From assembly GCA_025024175.1 (NCBI GenBank), contig QCXZ01000041.1, forward strand, positions 14,007,786-14,071,785: DNA of 64,000 bases, in the 5' to 3' direction. A model generated the notes under the pieces. It saw only the letters and a list, made by a program, of their open reading frames with translations. It was not told the origin of the DNA and did no database searches. Source of the DNA: Rhyzopertha dominica (taxonomy: Eukaryota > Arthropoda > Insecta > Coleoptera > Bostrichidae). The position numbers and the translations under genes are program-made. The stretch's first letter is position 1, and the number at the start of each line of letters is the position of its first letter. This document shows positions 47,160-58,852 of the stretch, piece by piece.

Positions 47160-48350
47160 TTATCTCAAAGTAGGTCACTTAAATGTGCGTCCTCTATCCA
47201 CAGATTTCGATCGTATGGAAATCGTACTTATGCACAATATTGATGCAATGTGCCCGGCGAAAACTTGGACAAACCCAAACACCTGCTCTACTGTATGTGT
47301 TATTCCTAACTTCAAAATGGTTCATAATAATACAGATGAGCGGCATTTTGAACAGTTATTGATTTCTAAACCTACTCTGGTAACCGCTTTGTCTATAAAG
47401 CTCTTAAATGTCATGCTACTGTAATGAATCTGAACAAGCTGTGTCTGAAGGTGTACAAACGCTAACTTAATATCTGACTATTTCTTAACCTCTTAATTTT
47501 TAAACATAAAATTATTAATCTGACAACTAGAACTGTTGCAGGAATAATTAAATATTTTCATATGATGACTTTCTCAGTAATTTATTTATTACAACTATGA
47601 CATTGATCGAAAGGTTATCTTTTTATTTAATAAAATTAATATTTTCGACCGTCTCGCGTTTCTTATCGTATCACTAAGCCATATGCCCCGTGACTACTGT
47701 ACAACAGATGCTAGAACCGAACTGGTCATTTTCAGATTTTATAAAACGTTTAGAGATCCGCTAGGGTGGAATGCGTAACAGTATACCTTTTTCGACTAGA
47801 CGTGAAATTGACTTATATACATCTATAGCCAAGCTATCTTAGGAGCTATAGGTGCATTGGAAGACTATAAAACATTTAGGGATTAATAACAATCATTGTA
47901 TAGATATCCCTTTGCACCTTTGTAATTGTCATTATTTCACTTTCGTATTCTCCGGTCCTAATAATCACTGTTTAACTGCTAGTCGATATGCTACAGTGAA
48001 ATACAAAGAAGACATGGTATTCTATTTTGTACATCCTAACGTAGACGATTTTAAAACAATATGTAAACTTAAGTTTTCTTGAATATGATGATATTTCTTT
48101 AAAAACGTTTTATTTTGGCTTGACTCACATATAACAAAATATTCCTTGAAAAGCGGTTACTTCCCACCATCACGGAAAATATCTGTCGTTATTGCTACGT
48201 TAAAAACTAATGATACAGTTAACTTCGGTGACCTACGTCCCATAAGTTTGGTACCTGCCTTTGTGAAAAATCATTGGGACAGTTTACAACAGACCCGTTC
48301 ACTAAAATTTAATTTAGTGAAAATTGCACATCAGTATTTAAACCGCTAAT
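47160..48350 (+). pseudogene. LINE endonuclease start, linker and RT fingers, degenerate
   Basis: A second plus-strand LINE copy, beginning near the N-terminus of the AP-type endonuclease: VGHLNVRPLSTDFDRMEI (about 47170-47223) and AMCPAKTWTN, matching the HxNxRSL...ETWL block; the active-site glutamate position is replaced by lysine (AKTW). After an unreadable middle, DDFKTICKLKFS (about 48040-48075) and KSGYFPPSRKISVVIA (about 48147-48195) mark the linker. TNDTVNFGDLRPISLVP is the RT fingers box. The element breaks off near 48290, before motif A. It follows another LINE fragment on the same strand, but endonuclease after thumb means two separate copies rather than one. Confidence 0.75.
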
Positions 48351-51300
48351 AAGCTTCAAGTAAACAGAATTTCATTTGAATTCGTACTTCAAACTCATCT
48401 ATACTTTTACCGCGCCCATAAAGCCCAAAAACGGGCATGCACTCTCGTTGACAACACCCTCCAATGCAGTAAATGGCATTTCTGTGGTTTGAACACTCTA
48501 TATAATATAAAGATAATTTTTTACTAAAATAACTTGTGACAAAACCTATTCAGCCGTCGAAGCTTAAATGTTCAACTCAATTATTGACGCATAGCGATTG
48601 AGTCACACTTACATACGTTTTAAATAAATCCAATTTAAATACCACTAGCGATAATATATTATTTTAAAAATTACGAGTAATGTAAAGCCAATTGCACCCT
48701 GCATTGCACCGACCTGTTTGATAACATGCCAACGTGAGAATTTGTTTGTTTTTGGTTTTTGTTGTTTCTTGTAAATATTGTTTAGCATGAGTTGTATTCC
48801 TAAGTTAGAAAGGTATAAATATTTGGGTAGCAGTCGCGTTCTTTTTTCTGAATAGTTTTATACTCGATTTTGTAGCTTAGTAGCGTGTCGTAGTCTTCAG
48901 TTTTTCTTTTTTATACTTATACTATTTGTGTATACTAAATCGCGCTGAAAAGCAATATTTTTCAAAAAGCCGATTCACAAATCTAACCACCTGTTGATGT
49001 GATGATGGTTTCTAACTACATGAAACAGTCGCTCTTTAACCAGCCAAAATCAAGTGATTTAAAGACCAAACGGTACGCTATCATTTTATTCCCCACAAAA
49101 TCCTAAAATCAAAACGGAAGGTAAAAAAACACACATAGTCTGATGCTGGGACGCTGTAAAGTCGGATGCTGGGATCCTGCAGAACCCGAGAAGAATCGAT
49201 ATCGATTATCGATGTAAGAACATTTGGCCACCACGAATTCATTGGTGTCATCAGTGCAAAATTTTTGTGGTACATTTGTGTCAATTTGTGATAAATCGCC
49301 CAGTCTGGCAGCGCAGCTAAGTTAACATCGCCAGCTAGCTTTAAAACTACATTATGCCAAGTGAGTATCTAAATTCCATTTGCTGCAAACTTACGCAAGA
49401 GCGACCCAATCGCTTCACATCAATAGCTAGCTTTGCGATGCTAATAGGTACCCGAATGCATGTGACGTATTATTACTAACCGTCACATGAATAGTATTTT
49501 TGGGCTTCTGTAAGTGGGATAATTTATTCATACGGTCATAGTTTAAAAGCAAAGTGACATAAGTACTACTTAATTCTTCGTAATGCGTTAGAGCATAATG
49601 TAATTTCACAAATATTTCAATCAGGTTAAACAAAACAACGAAGTACAGGCATGAGATTAATGAAAGTCTTAGACCATATCATACTAGAGCACGATAAAGA
49701 CAACTGGTCGACTAGGGTTCTACTTGATCTTTCTTTTCTTTTTTGAAATTCCAAATTGTTCCACTTTGGACCTGATGCTATTGCGAGTAGGATTTTTATG
49801 TATTGTGTTGCTTACCTTAGTGTTTTTGTAACGGCGTATAGATTTAACTAAACATTTAAACACGTTAACCATTTATTAAGGATCTCCATCTCTATGAAAC
49901 ATCCTCATATTTTTAGTTGTTAACTTCCTGACTAAGTAGGTCTATTATTTATAAGGATGTGTTTTCGTTGGCCAAAAACTTCGTTCAGCAATTCAACATC
50001 CCAGTGCGACAACGTCTAGCTCTCGAGTTTTATTTAACTGTCACGGCGAAGCAACAATCAAGCAAGTTTAACTTTGAATCAACCGGGTATGCAGCGAACG
50101 TATAGGTAGAAGAGACGCAGGAGACACCCAAACCAATTGTTNGTCTCGAAAGTTGAGACAGTTCCCTTGCAATGTATTTATTTAGGTAGGTATGGGGTAA
50201 GACAGCGCTGCAGTTACAGGAAGCTGAATAATAACTCCGTGAAAAAGAAGTGTGCAGTTGAAGTTTGTCACGAACAATCGGTTTTGGATATTTATTTCTG
50301 TTTACGGTTAACAAGAACATGTGTTGCTAAACTGGATATGTAATTTAGCTTTACTAATCACTTTGAACTTCAGAATTAGATCCTATCACGCAAACGTACA
50401 TATAATAATAATAATAAATAATTTTTCGTGAACAAACACAAAAAGCGTCGGTTAATTTCGAATCTAGCAATATCCACAGTGTCTTCTGCTTTGTTTTAGT
50501 AAGTCAGATAAATTGCTTTATCTAATCCATTATTGATTATTGTTTTTCTTTCCAACACAGATAGGTACTCAAGACAGCCAATTTTAAATCCAGTACCAAC
50601 CTGCCGAAACAGGATAAAACATGATGTCCACCGTCCAGATTGATTGGTAATTATTTCCTGAACTCACCACAAATTAGTGATGAAGATTTTTTTTCATTGG
50701 TATAGTCGCGGCATTTCTAAATTTATTAAATAAAAACTCAATGGGGCACAACTAACAAGATGGAATAATCATTTAAGATTATATTGAATTAATTTAACGC
50801 TACTTTTCAAGGATACCGCTTTTTTTATTATTTCACTTGAATTATTGAGGACTACGTTTTATTGCCTTATTATTTTTATAGAAATTTTGTTACGCAAATT
50901 ACCTGTTTTTCTGCACAGTCGAATAAGGAAATAAAAATAATTTGAAAATCGTGAAAAAATTCATGCTATTTCATTTGAAAAAAGAAGTTGGTTATCGAAG
51001 TTCTGATATACGTCATCATACAGTTAATCTAAGGTCACCATCTGAAAAAGAAATTTCTGCCATTTACTAATATAGCTAAGAAGCAAAAGGGCCGCTAACA
51101 TCTAACACAAAATTGAATCATACATCATTACATATTCTTTACGAAGGTGTAACACAATATAGTATTAATTTTATTATACATAGAAAGAAGCAATGTGTAT
51201 TTCAGTAGTAAAAGAACCTTTTACGAACTCTGTTACCGTGTATCTAATTATGTGTAAACTCTATTGGTTTCTCTTCGACCGTTCTCTTATATGTAACCAT

Positions 51301-52204
51301 AGTATAAACTTTGTTTCCAATTTCAATTACGCGAACTCGAAACCCACCTTGTCCTAAAGTTGGTCGATAATTATTCAGAGCAGTAAGCTACATGGGGATT
51401 AATAAAAACTTATTAATTTCAGTAAATCCTACTGAACTGGCATATAAATTTAACGCTGCTTGCACTCTCTTAAATGTGAACTAGTAACTCACCTACTTGC
51501 TTTAAAAAAAAGTTAATTAGTTAGCTACTTTGTCACTAAGAGTCAGATATCCGTAAGTGAGTATAAGAAACTCATAGCCCAATGAATGGTGATAACAGTT
51601 TTATCAAACGTAAACCATATGTAAATACGAAGGCTGCTAATTAGGAAAAAGGTAATAAAAAACAAAAAGCGATATGGAAATAGTGATCATTTGTTTGGTA
51701 TAATGGTTTTGTTTACAATCTTTCAAATGCAACTTACTATGCATATTTTGCGGAGGTAAGGAATATAAAAATTGTGCACAAAAACCAGAACTTCAAAAGC
51801 CTATACCTTGCTACAGCTTATTTTCTATAAACGCAAGGGGAATCAGTGAAATGCAAAATTTAAAGTATTCATGCTACAAAAGTGGACCTCTTTATAAAGA
51901 GAATGGATAGAGATTTCACTTATCACCGGTAAATGGCGGCAACCTACAAGAATACAACTTTCACGTTTTCTTCTAACCATAGTGAGGGTAAAACATAACA
52001 TGGAATAGATAAGGTGCCCGTCTTTTTTAATTAAGTTCTATTTCATTAGTTGCACGTGTTTTTGTACTTATTTTAGTTTAAGTTACATCAATCGGCAATC
52101 CGTAAGAACCTTAATTAAGAAAATCGGGACGTTTCCCAATCGTTTGTCGGTATCCTTACTGTAATTATCCGTACTTAGAATGCAGCCAAGACAATACCCC
52201 TGGC
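48351..52204. other. Non-coding stretch
   Basis: No gene or element is recognised. Open frames at 49081-49284, 49427-49633, 50030-50320 and 50137-50343 are short, overlapping and without motifs. An ambiguous base lies at 50142. gaatcgatatcgattatcgat near 49195 is a palindromic cluster of ATCGA words. Confidence 0.4.
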
Positions 52205-52442
52205 ATTGTGGTATGTGAAGCTAAATGTCTTGGAATAATACGCCCTCTCCTGGTGTTTATTAGGGTTACACTAAAAGTCAAACGACATGTCGTTCAAAAA
52301 CTTATTATAGGAGTAACGCCATTATCCGACAAGACAACGGCAGGACGCATGTAGCCCATCAAATCATGGACTCTACAAAATGCTGAAGCGGAGATTTTGC
52401 ATTACCCTGTAACATCCACTGACTTATCGCCATCTCAACACG

Positions 52443-52450
52443 TATAGTAT
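52443..52450 (+). repeat. Left target-site duplication of the hAT element
   Basis: TATAGTAT directly before the element's CAGTG end; identical to 53316-53323. Confidence 0.9.
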
Positions 52451-53315
52451 CAGTGATGGGCATTTACGCGTAAATTATAATTTTCTACGTTACACGCGTA
52501 GAAAATGTGGACAAAGCATTTTGGCGTAGATTTTGAGTAGAAAATTCAAGACGTGTATATTATGGTTAAAGTATATTAAGTAGGTACGCGATAAACCTGA
52601 ATGGAAACCATTTTGTTTCTATAATTTCTCTGTTTTGCTAGCTTCTTCATGTGTCGATTTCCTTTTTATAATAGTTTTCTTTAGAACATAAAAGACAAAG
52701 CATTATGTTTTCTTTCCACGACTATATTAAGTACATTCTTAAGAAGCCTATTTTCACATGCTATCAAATTAGTACAAGTTGATTTTTCTCCAAAGAAAGG
52801 TATCTACTGTAATTAATTATCACCTGTTACTTTTAGATTAATGTACCTAGTTCAATATACATATATACGACAATCAAATTGACGTTTGGTGAAAGAACAA
52901 GGATGGCATATAAAATTGGCCGCGTATTTCTGTTTATAGAGAATAAAGATAATAAAAGTGCGCCAAAGTGCTTTTGGACAGCACACTTAGCCTGCTAATA
53001 ATTGACGTATACCCAAACAAGTTATTGTTATTTAAACATTTATCTAGTCAACTTAATTACAACAAAGTAGTATATTGTTTAATTAAGAATAAATATAAAA
53101 TAATAATAAAATACGAAATAATATTGGCAATTGAGGCGTTTTGAGTGGTACTGATGATGAACACCAGAACACTACTAAAAAAACTATATATTTCTAGAGT
53201 TCTGTTTGTCTACACAATGCTGTTTTCTACAGTAGACTTTTAAGGTAGAATATTACATAGTTTACGCATAGATAATAGCGTAATTTACATGGCGTATTCT
53301 GTGCGCCCATCACTG
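52451..53315. mobile_element. Non-autonomous hAT-type transposon, 865 bp
   Basis: The element begins CAGTGATGGGC and ends GCCCATCACTG, an 11-bp perfect terminal inverted repeat, and is flanked on both sides by the identical 8-bp TATAGTAT. CAGNG-type ends and 8-bp duplications are the hallmark of the hAT superfamily. Subterminal sequence is rich in tacgcgta and taatttac words in both orientations, possible transposase-binding repeats. No transposase frame is present, so it would need a partner in trans. A diverged copy lies at 8595-9090. It sits inside a Tc1-like transposase remnant, so it is younger than that element. Confidence 0.92.
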
Positions 53316-53323
53316 TATAGTAT
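53316..53323 (+). repeat. Right target-site duplication of the hAT element
   Basis: TATAGTAT directly after the element's CACTG end; identical to 52443-52450. Confidence 0.9.
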
Positions 53324-53715
53324 AACACTGACAGGTTGACAGGCACTGGACCGATTACGAATATAATATGTTCAGCAGGCTTGGGACCGCTTGCCATAAG
53401 AAAACATCAACCACTAACTTGATCCGACCTATGCCTTCCGAGTCAGAGTGCTGTAATTATGGCAAAGCTCACATAATTAAATTTTTGTTACTTTTTCTTG
53501 TTCAATTAAACTAGCTAAAATAAGACGAAATCAAAACATTGTTCCTTCTGGATGTTTCATTACTTTTAAACTCGAATACAATAATAGTATAGTGGTGTGG
53601 CTCAAAAAGACACAAGTTGGTAAAAACTTAATGGTAATAGCATAACAACAAAATATGCTAATAATAACAAAATTACGTCTACGCCATGCCGCCTGCATCA
53701 AAACAATCGGTGAAC

Positions 53716-53751
53716 AGCTGTTTCGGCTTATAAAGCCTCCTCAGCACAGCT
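53716..53751 (-). ncRNA. Hammerhead-like hairpin
   Basis: On the minus strand: outer stem AGCTGT/ACAGCT, a loop strand with CTGAGGA, inner stem GGCTT-TAT-AAGCC, and GAA on the 3' side. One base differs from the hammerhead CTGATGA core. The outer arms pair with each other instead of forming two separate helices, as in the hairpin at 6635. No coding remnant of a PLE is recognised beside it. Confidence 0.4.
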
Positions 53752-55084
53752 ATAGTCTCAATGCAGATGGCATGGTGTCAGCCACACTGCAATTTTCGCA
53801 TAAAATATGCTAAACTGGTTTCGACATCAAAAAATGTTTTTCTTCGAAACACAAAATATAGCATTGCTTAAATAAACCCTATACTTATTGTAAGACCTTA
53901 GATATAAAGTAGTCTTATTAAAGTCTATTAACAAGTCGAAGTGCAATTTACTGCAGAACAATTTCTAGATGCAAGGCGCATATTACTGGATAAATGTCAT
54001 CCAGCTCGAAATATGGTAACTGATATAAGCCATGCTAATACTCATTACTCCAGGTAACACCTTTTCATAAATTAGAGGCGGCTTTCCCAGTGCTGCCACC
54101 ACATAAATCATGTGTTAATTCCTTATTCGCTCCGTAGCAAGGAATTCTCGCAATTTCGTATTTGGAAGAACAACGTTCACAATAAATTATCCGCGTTGGA
54201 ATGATTTACATTCTGAAACAGTAAATGGAATTAAAAAAATGTTTGAGGTGTTTTATACCCTGTTAAAGAAATTTTAGTGTACAATCCACTCTACTAGCGG
54301 ATCCTTTTATTTGGTCTAAAAGTTACCTAGTTAGCTTGGAATCTCTTCTATAGATAGGTCGTCAAGGTTTGGCATCCATAAAAAAACTTTATTTGCCACG
54401 GAGGTATTTGTCTTTGAAGGAATTATGGTTAAGGGTCTTTGCTTATATGATAGTAACTATAGTAATATAATTTCATACCCTATTACAGAATTCGAACAAA
54501 AGAAACGAAAAAAGTAAGATGAAAGTGTAACAGAAAAATAATTATTAAGGAATCAGAGTATAGCAGAAGCAAAGCAAAGAATGGTAAATATGTAAAACTT
54601 GTCGAGTGGAAATACCTACACTTTTCCTTGTTGGATAAGCCTCATAGAAACCTTTAAATACATGTGATACGAGAAAGTCAATAAATTTTGTAAGAGCAAC
54701 GTAAACATTTTTTCAGACACATTTTATGACTATAAATGTTAAATTCTACATCGCAAAGAAAAATAATAAAATGTGAAAGCAGGAAGGAATCTGAAAGGAC
54801 TTATGATAAACGAGTTGCGAGAGCAACAAATCGTTGCGAATGTTTATTTATGATATACAAATTTTTTGATACAAAATTCCCGAAAAGAATAGTAAAGATG
54901 GGTATCGTCAGTATAAATGTGAATATTGAATCGAACAACTGTTTGCACAAGAAAACCGGAGTGTACAATAAAAAAAAGTCCACGCCGAGCAATAGAGTTC
55001 TATGCAACGCCATCCACATGCAGCTCTCTCTTTTAGGTAAATCTATGTGCTTTAAGATGCAGTCAGAAGCCGATAATTCAGAGT
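53752..55084. other. Non-coding stretch
   Basis: No gene is recognised. The open frame 54736-55101 (plus, 121 codons) is basic and lacks motifs; its last part overlaps, antisense, the LINE fragment that follows, so it is probably chance. Confidence 0.4.
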
Positions 55085-55445
55085 GTCAAAAGCTCTATTG
55101 AAATCCAATAGCACCAGTGCTATACACAAACCCTGATGAGATGCAGAAACAATGTCATCCATAATATTTAAAGGAGCAGTTGTAAATCTATGCCTAGATC
55201 GGAAGCCGGAATGCATAGGAGGAAATTGGTCCAAATGTTCATCCAGTTGTATAATCATTAGTTGTTTAAGTAGTTTTGAGTAAAATAAAGGATACTAGCA
55301 GCACATAAATTTTTAATTCTTTTCAAGCTTTGAAATCTTCGGAAATGTAATTACCACAGCATGCTTCCGCCTATTATGAGAGGTATTATTAAGAGCAACG
55401 TAAATTGTGTTAGGTACACCACCATCACGTAATATGACACAAAAT
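55085..55445 (-). pseudogene. LINE reverse transcriptase fingers-to-motif A fragment
   Basis: Minus-strand reading gives HAVVITFPKISKLEKN (about 55360-55310), then after a frameshift SKLLKQLMIIQLDEHL (about 55283-55236). MHSGFRSRHRFTTAPLNIMD, matching the QSGFRkghSTtTALl box, is next, and then VLLDFNRAFDTLNYRLL (about 55135-55085), motif A with its aspartate. The copy ends abruptly just after motif A. The stretch from 55258 to 55085 is free of stops. CR1/jockey-like by its motifs. Confidence 0.85.
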
Positions 55446-56812
55446 AGATCTAAGCCAAGCTATTCTTCTTGAATCACCACTAGATACATAACATTTTGGG
55501 TACTTGTACTAACAGACCGTCACAATTTAGTACGACTGCATAATTAAGCAATGTGGTGATTTTTAACAGTCATGTAAAGCTTTGCCCAATCTTACGAAGA
55601 GTTTGAGCGCTCCATCTCGGATAAACAGACTACATAGTATTCTGCCGGCATACGTAAACCTTTACCTTTAACCAAAGTGACAGCAATGCCCCGTCAAATC
55701 ACCTGGAAACAATAAATTTTACGTCCTCGGCGTGGAACTTTGCCAACCGATATATCTCGCCATCGGAAAACAGCCATAACGCACGTGCCATAACCATTTC
55801 GCCTGCCTACAGATTGCAATATCTGCGGTTTACAGCGGTAATGGCTAAAGGAGAGTTACGATCGTTCTAAGGTGAGCTCCTGATGATTTAATTGCAGCGG
55901 CGTGGGCGACAAGTAATAAGGTCAATATTAGCATGCCGGGATTGCCATCTGAAACCCTTGCTAATTTATTTGCAAAGGTTGCTTCCTGTTTATGGGTAAA
56001 TAGATACGACTGCGATCAATATCGCCTACATCTTGTTCGGAGTCTTAATGAATCAGTGAAAATGTTGATACGCTGAGTATAAGGAGCGTTAGAAATAAAT
56101 TACAGGCACAGAGCTTTGAGATCTAAGATAACAATGGTAAACAGGTTTTGTATTTACTGTTGAAGAAAACTAACTTGATCTCAAAAATTACAAATCACAG
56201 TCAAATAGCAACCATGTTGCACGTCTGCATAATCATCAATCGCTATTAATTTTTAAACATTTGGGGCTTTGAAAAAATAAATACAAGGTTTCTACAAATT
56301 TAATGATTCATGCATCCAGGGCGCTTATGGAAATTATCGATTAAATCAATTTGCCGCCTCTCAGGAAAGTGACGTACACTTGTCTTCTGTCGATTTTTGA
56401 ATTATTTGAAGTATTTTAATATGAGACAATGCCTGGGAGTGTGTATTTTCAACATATTCTGTAGAGTTTTTTGGGATAATTAACTTTAAGGTTGCAGAAA
56501 ACTCACATTTCAGAACTGTGGTGTGACATTGATCTGCAACCTTCAACTACTATCGCCGTGCATATTGTAGCTTGGCAGCATTTACAAAAGGGCGGCACAG
56601 AGAATCCAGAAATCAATGCCGCCCGCGTTGCATGAATCATTTATAGAAGCCCTGTATTTGCCGGCCACGACTTTCATAATTATAATCATAATCATAATGT
56701 TAAAAATACATTTTTTGCGCAAGTCAAGAATGATATTGCATGCCATAAGACAGAGACACAGCACAGGCGAACAAGCAGACTTTGAGAGGAACGTAATATA
56801 CACACACAGAAA
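55446..56812. other. Non-coding stretch
   Basis: No gene is recognised. 55690-56050 is GC-richer without a convincing frame. A short (taatca)n-like run lies near 56675-56700. Confidence 0.4.
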
Positions 56813-57500
56813 TCACGAAAAGAAAGCAATGTACTTATCAAAGCTGTAGAAAGCATTGTCAATCAGTAACCGCTTCAGTTTTAATTTAAAGGTTTTGGTA
56901 TTTAGTATTTTTATTTCCTCAGGAAGAGCATTAAAAAACTTTATACCATAATAATCAGATGCTGTTGTAGTTCTAGCGAGACGTAAGTTAGGTTGATGAA
57001 GGTCGTTTTTCTTTCTGGTATCATAATCATGGTAATCCTTATTGCAGGTAAATACCTGAGCATTAGATTTAACATAGTTAAGAGCTCCATAGATGAGCAA
57101 AGATGGTAGAGTAAGTATTTGTAGACCTTTGAATAAATTTCTACAGTCAGCTCTGAAGTTCTCATCCTCCCATGCTAAGAATTACCTGTGTGTCTTTAAA
57201 TGCTATCTAGTAATAATAAATGATTTCTGATTAGTTTAAGTTTCTTGCAATACCAGCTCACCCGCACGGTGCCTCCGTCTAGCTTATGCAAAAATTTTTC
57301 AGGGAATGCTTTGTAATATTTTTCCTGTATAGTATCTACAAACAAACGAAACTTATTATGTACATCTAGGTTGTTAAAACTTATAAAAGACCAGTCTGCA
57401 ATTTCCAAAAGCTGATAAAATAACATTTTGCCAGCCTTAGTGATCGGTAGGTAACTTTTCTTTATTATAGATTTACTACCAGCACCGTTAGCCAAATAAC
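56813..57500 (-). pseudogene. LINE copy lacking the reverse transcriptase core
   Basis: Two LINE blocks in the same orientation, separated by almost nothing. The first (57495-57196) is the endonuclease-RT linker: KAGKMLFYQLLEIADWSFI and NKFRLFVDTIQEKYYKAFPE, then WYCKKLKLIRNHLLLLDSI. The second starts at about 57190 with FRADCRNLFKGLQILTLPSL and runs to 56813 through HDYDTRKKNDLHQPNLRLA and SDYYGIKFFNALPEEIK, the C-terminal tail downstream of the RT thumb. The fingers, palm and catalytic YADD, normally several hundred codons, are missing between them. Each block is an open frame of about 95-100 codons, so decay is otherwise mild. Confidence 0.85.
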
Positions 57501-58126
57501 ATTTCAGTCCTAAGCAACAGGCACTATTTCATATCGATTCCATTTGATTTCTACTAAATGTACTTAAATATTGAGAGACATTAGAGACTAGGTTTGGTCG
57601 CGTTATGAACAAAAAAGTTCGAACAAAGAATTCTCTATTTCTCGCACTAATCAATCATGAATAATTAAATCGCTGACTATTAAAAGGAACTAACTCCAAA
57701 AACTGGACACTTTTACATTTTAAAGTGAAACAACCTTTTTTGGTATTTCCGATCGATGGGTGAAGAAACGAACCAATCCAAAATGTTCTTAACAGCATCG
57801 GTGATACCTCGGTTTTGAATTTACTATAACAATATATTGTGCAAAATAAGAACTACGTTTTTACCACTTTTCCGCAATTTGTTTGGGGTTAGTTCGTTTT
57901 AATACTCAGCGATCCAAATGTATAGCTCTTGTCTAGAGATATATATTCGCTGTGTTTGGGAGTTCAATAACACATATTGTTGTGGACTTTAGAAGGTAAT
58001 GATAAGCTTGTAGACAAGACAAATAAATATAAAGGTCAGTATACCCACCAGCGACAGAATGTAGTGATGATAATCTTTTAAGCGTAATTCCTTATCTATT
58101 TATAAAGTTTTTTACATCTTGAACTT
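57501..58126. other. Non-coding stretch
   Basis: No gene or element is recognised. Confidence 0.4.
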
Positions 58127-58373
58127 GGGACAGTTCCCTAATTACTATCTTCCACAAATAGCCAAACTACAGAACGCGTGTCCCCTTCCACTCCAATCTT
58201 TATACACGTCGTTTGTCATGTAACCCGATATTTTATATGCTCCAAGTTTGCGTTAAAAGCTTAGCCGAGTTTACAACAGAAATATCGGGTTACTCATTCG
58301 CCTTTCTCTACGAGACGTGTATAAAAATGCAGGTTGGAAACTACTAGCAAGAATTCGGGGAACTGCTATGATG
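58127..58373. mobile_element. Foldback MITE-like element, about 250 bp
   Basis: The two halves are imperfect inverted repeats around a loop near 58240-58280. Matching pairs are gtaacccgatattt with aaatatcgggttac, tttatacacgtc with gacgtgtataaa, and outer acagttccctaatta with a near-complement of cgaattc.ggggaactg. No coding content and no clear target duplication. Confidence 0.75.
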
Positions 58374-58420
58374 GAATTTCAAGGATATCCCAGATATTTG
58401 GGAATTTTACTCAAAGGCCT

Positions 58421-58852
58421 TCACGATATTATGCTTGTCGCTCGAGAACTGNGCNGTACAGCAGGTACTGTAATTCTGTAACGCTTACTACATGAAGTAT
58501 GTTTAGCAAATAAAAGAGAACATCGCGCTACAGGATTATTCATAATTATTTTAAAAAGATCAGGACAATTACAATTATAGCATACTTTAAATATCTGATT
58601 AAGTGTAATTAACCCTAGATAAATAAATTTTAAGTGCGATCCACTATAATCTGGAGTTGTGATTATACCAGAAATGGGTATTAGCTCGATTATTTTTAAT
58701 GAAACATACCATATATTTTGGTTTATCATAAACATTTTATGTCGGTTTATTAAAACAGTACCAAACTCTTTTCCTTTTTTTTCATCTGGAATAAAATTCA
58801 CTTTTGTATAATGCCATAAATTAAATAAGTGATTACAAACAAATAGTTTCAA
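58421..58852 (-). other. Unassigned open frame, 143 codons
   Basis: The longest unexplained open frame in this part of the window. It is AT-rich, hydrophobic in the middle (SLKIIELIPISGI), and has a CYNCNC patch. Two ambiguous bases (near 58452 and 58455) fall in it. It overlaps no known element and shows no domain I recognise. A LINE C-terminal fragment is conceivable but not supported by any motif; chance in AT-rich DNA is equally likely. Confidence 0.2.

Larger units (their letters stand above)
52205..53400 (+). pseudogene. Tc1/mariner-like transposase remnant, interrupted by a hAT element
   Basis: The plus strand shows a Tc1-type DDE transposase tail. A frame through RPLLVFIRVTLKVKRHV (about 52240-52290) matches the region before the second catalytic aspartate. 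After a frameshift comes RQDNGRTHVAHQIMD (about 52326-52371), the QDNArpHxAr box with that aspartate. Then LSPSQHV (about 52425-52446) matches SPDLSPIEHVW; the aspartate just before it is blurred by a frameshift. The match resumes after 53323 with QALDRL and VQQAWDRLP, the usual end of such proteins. The gap is exactly the 865-bp element plus one copy of its target site. The N-terminal half is missing. Confidence 0.75.

Noticed and set aside
54736..55101. 121-codon basic open frame
   Set aside because: Its end runs antisense into a clear LINE reverse transcriptase; the rest has no motif.
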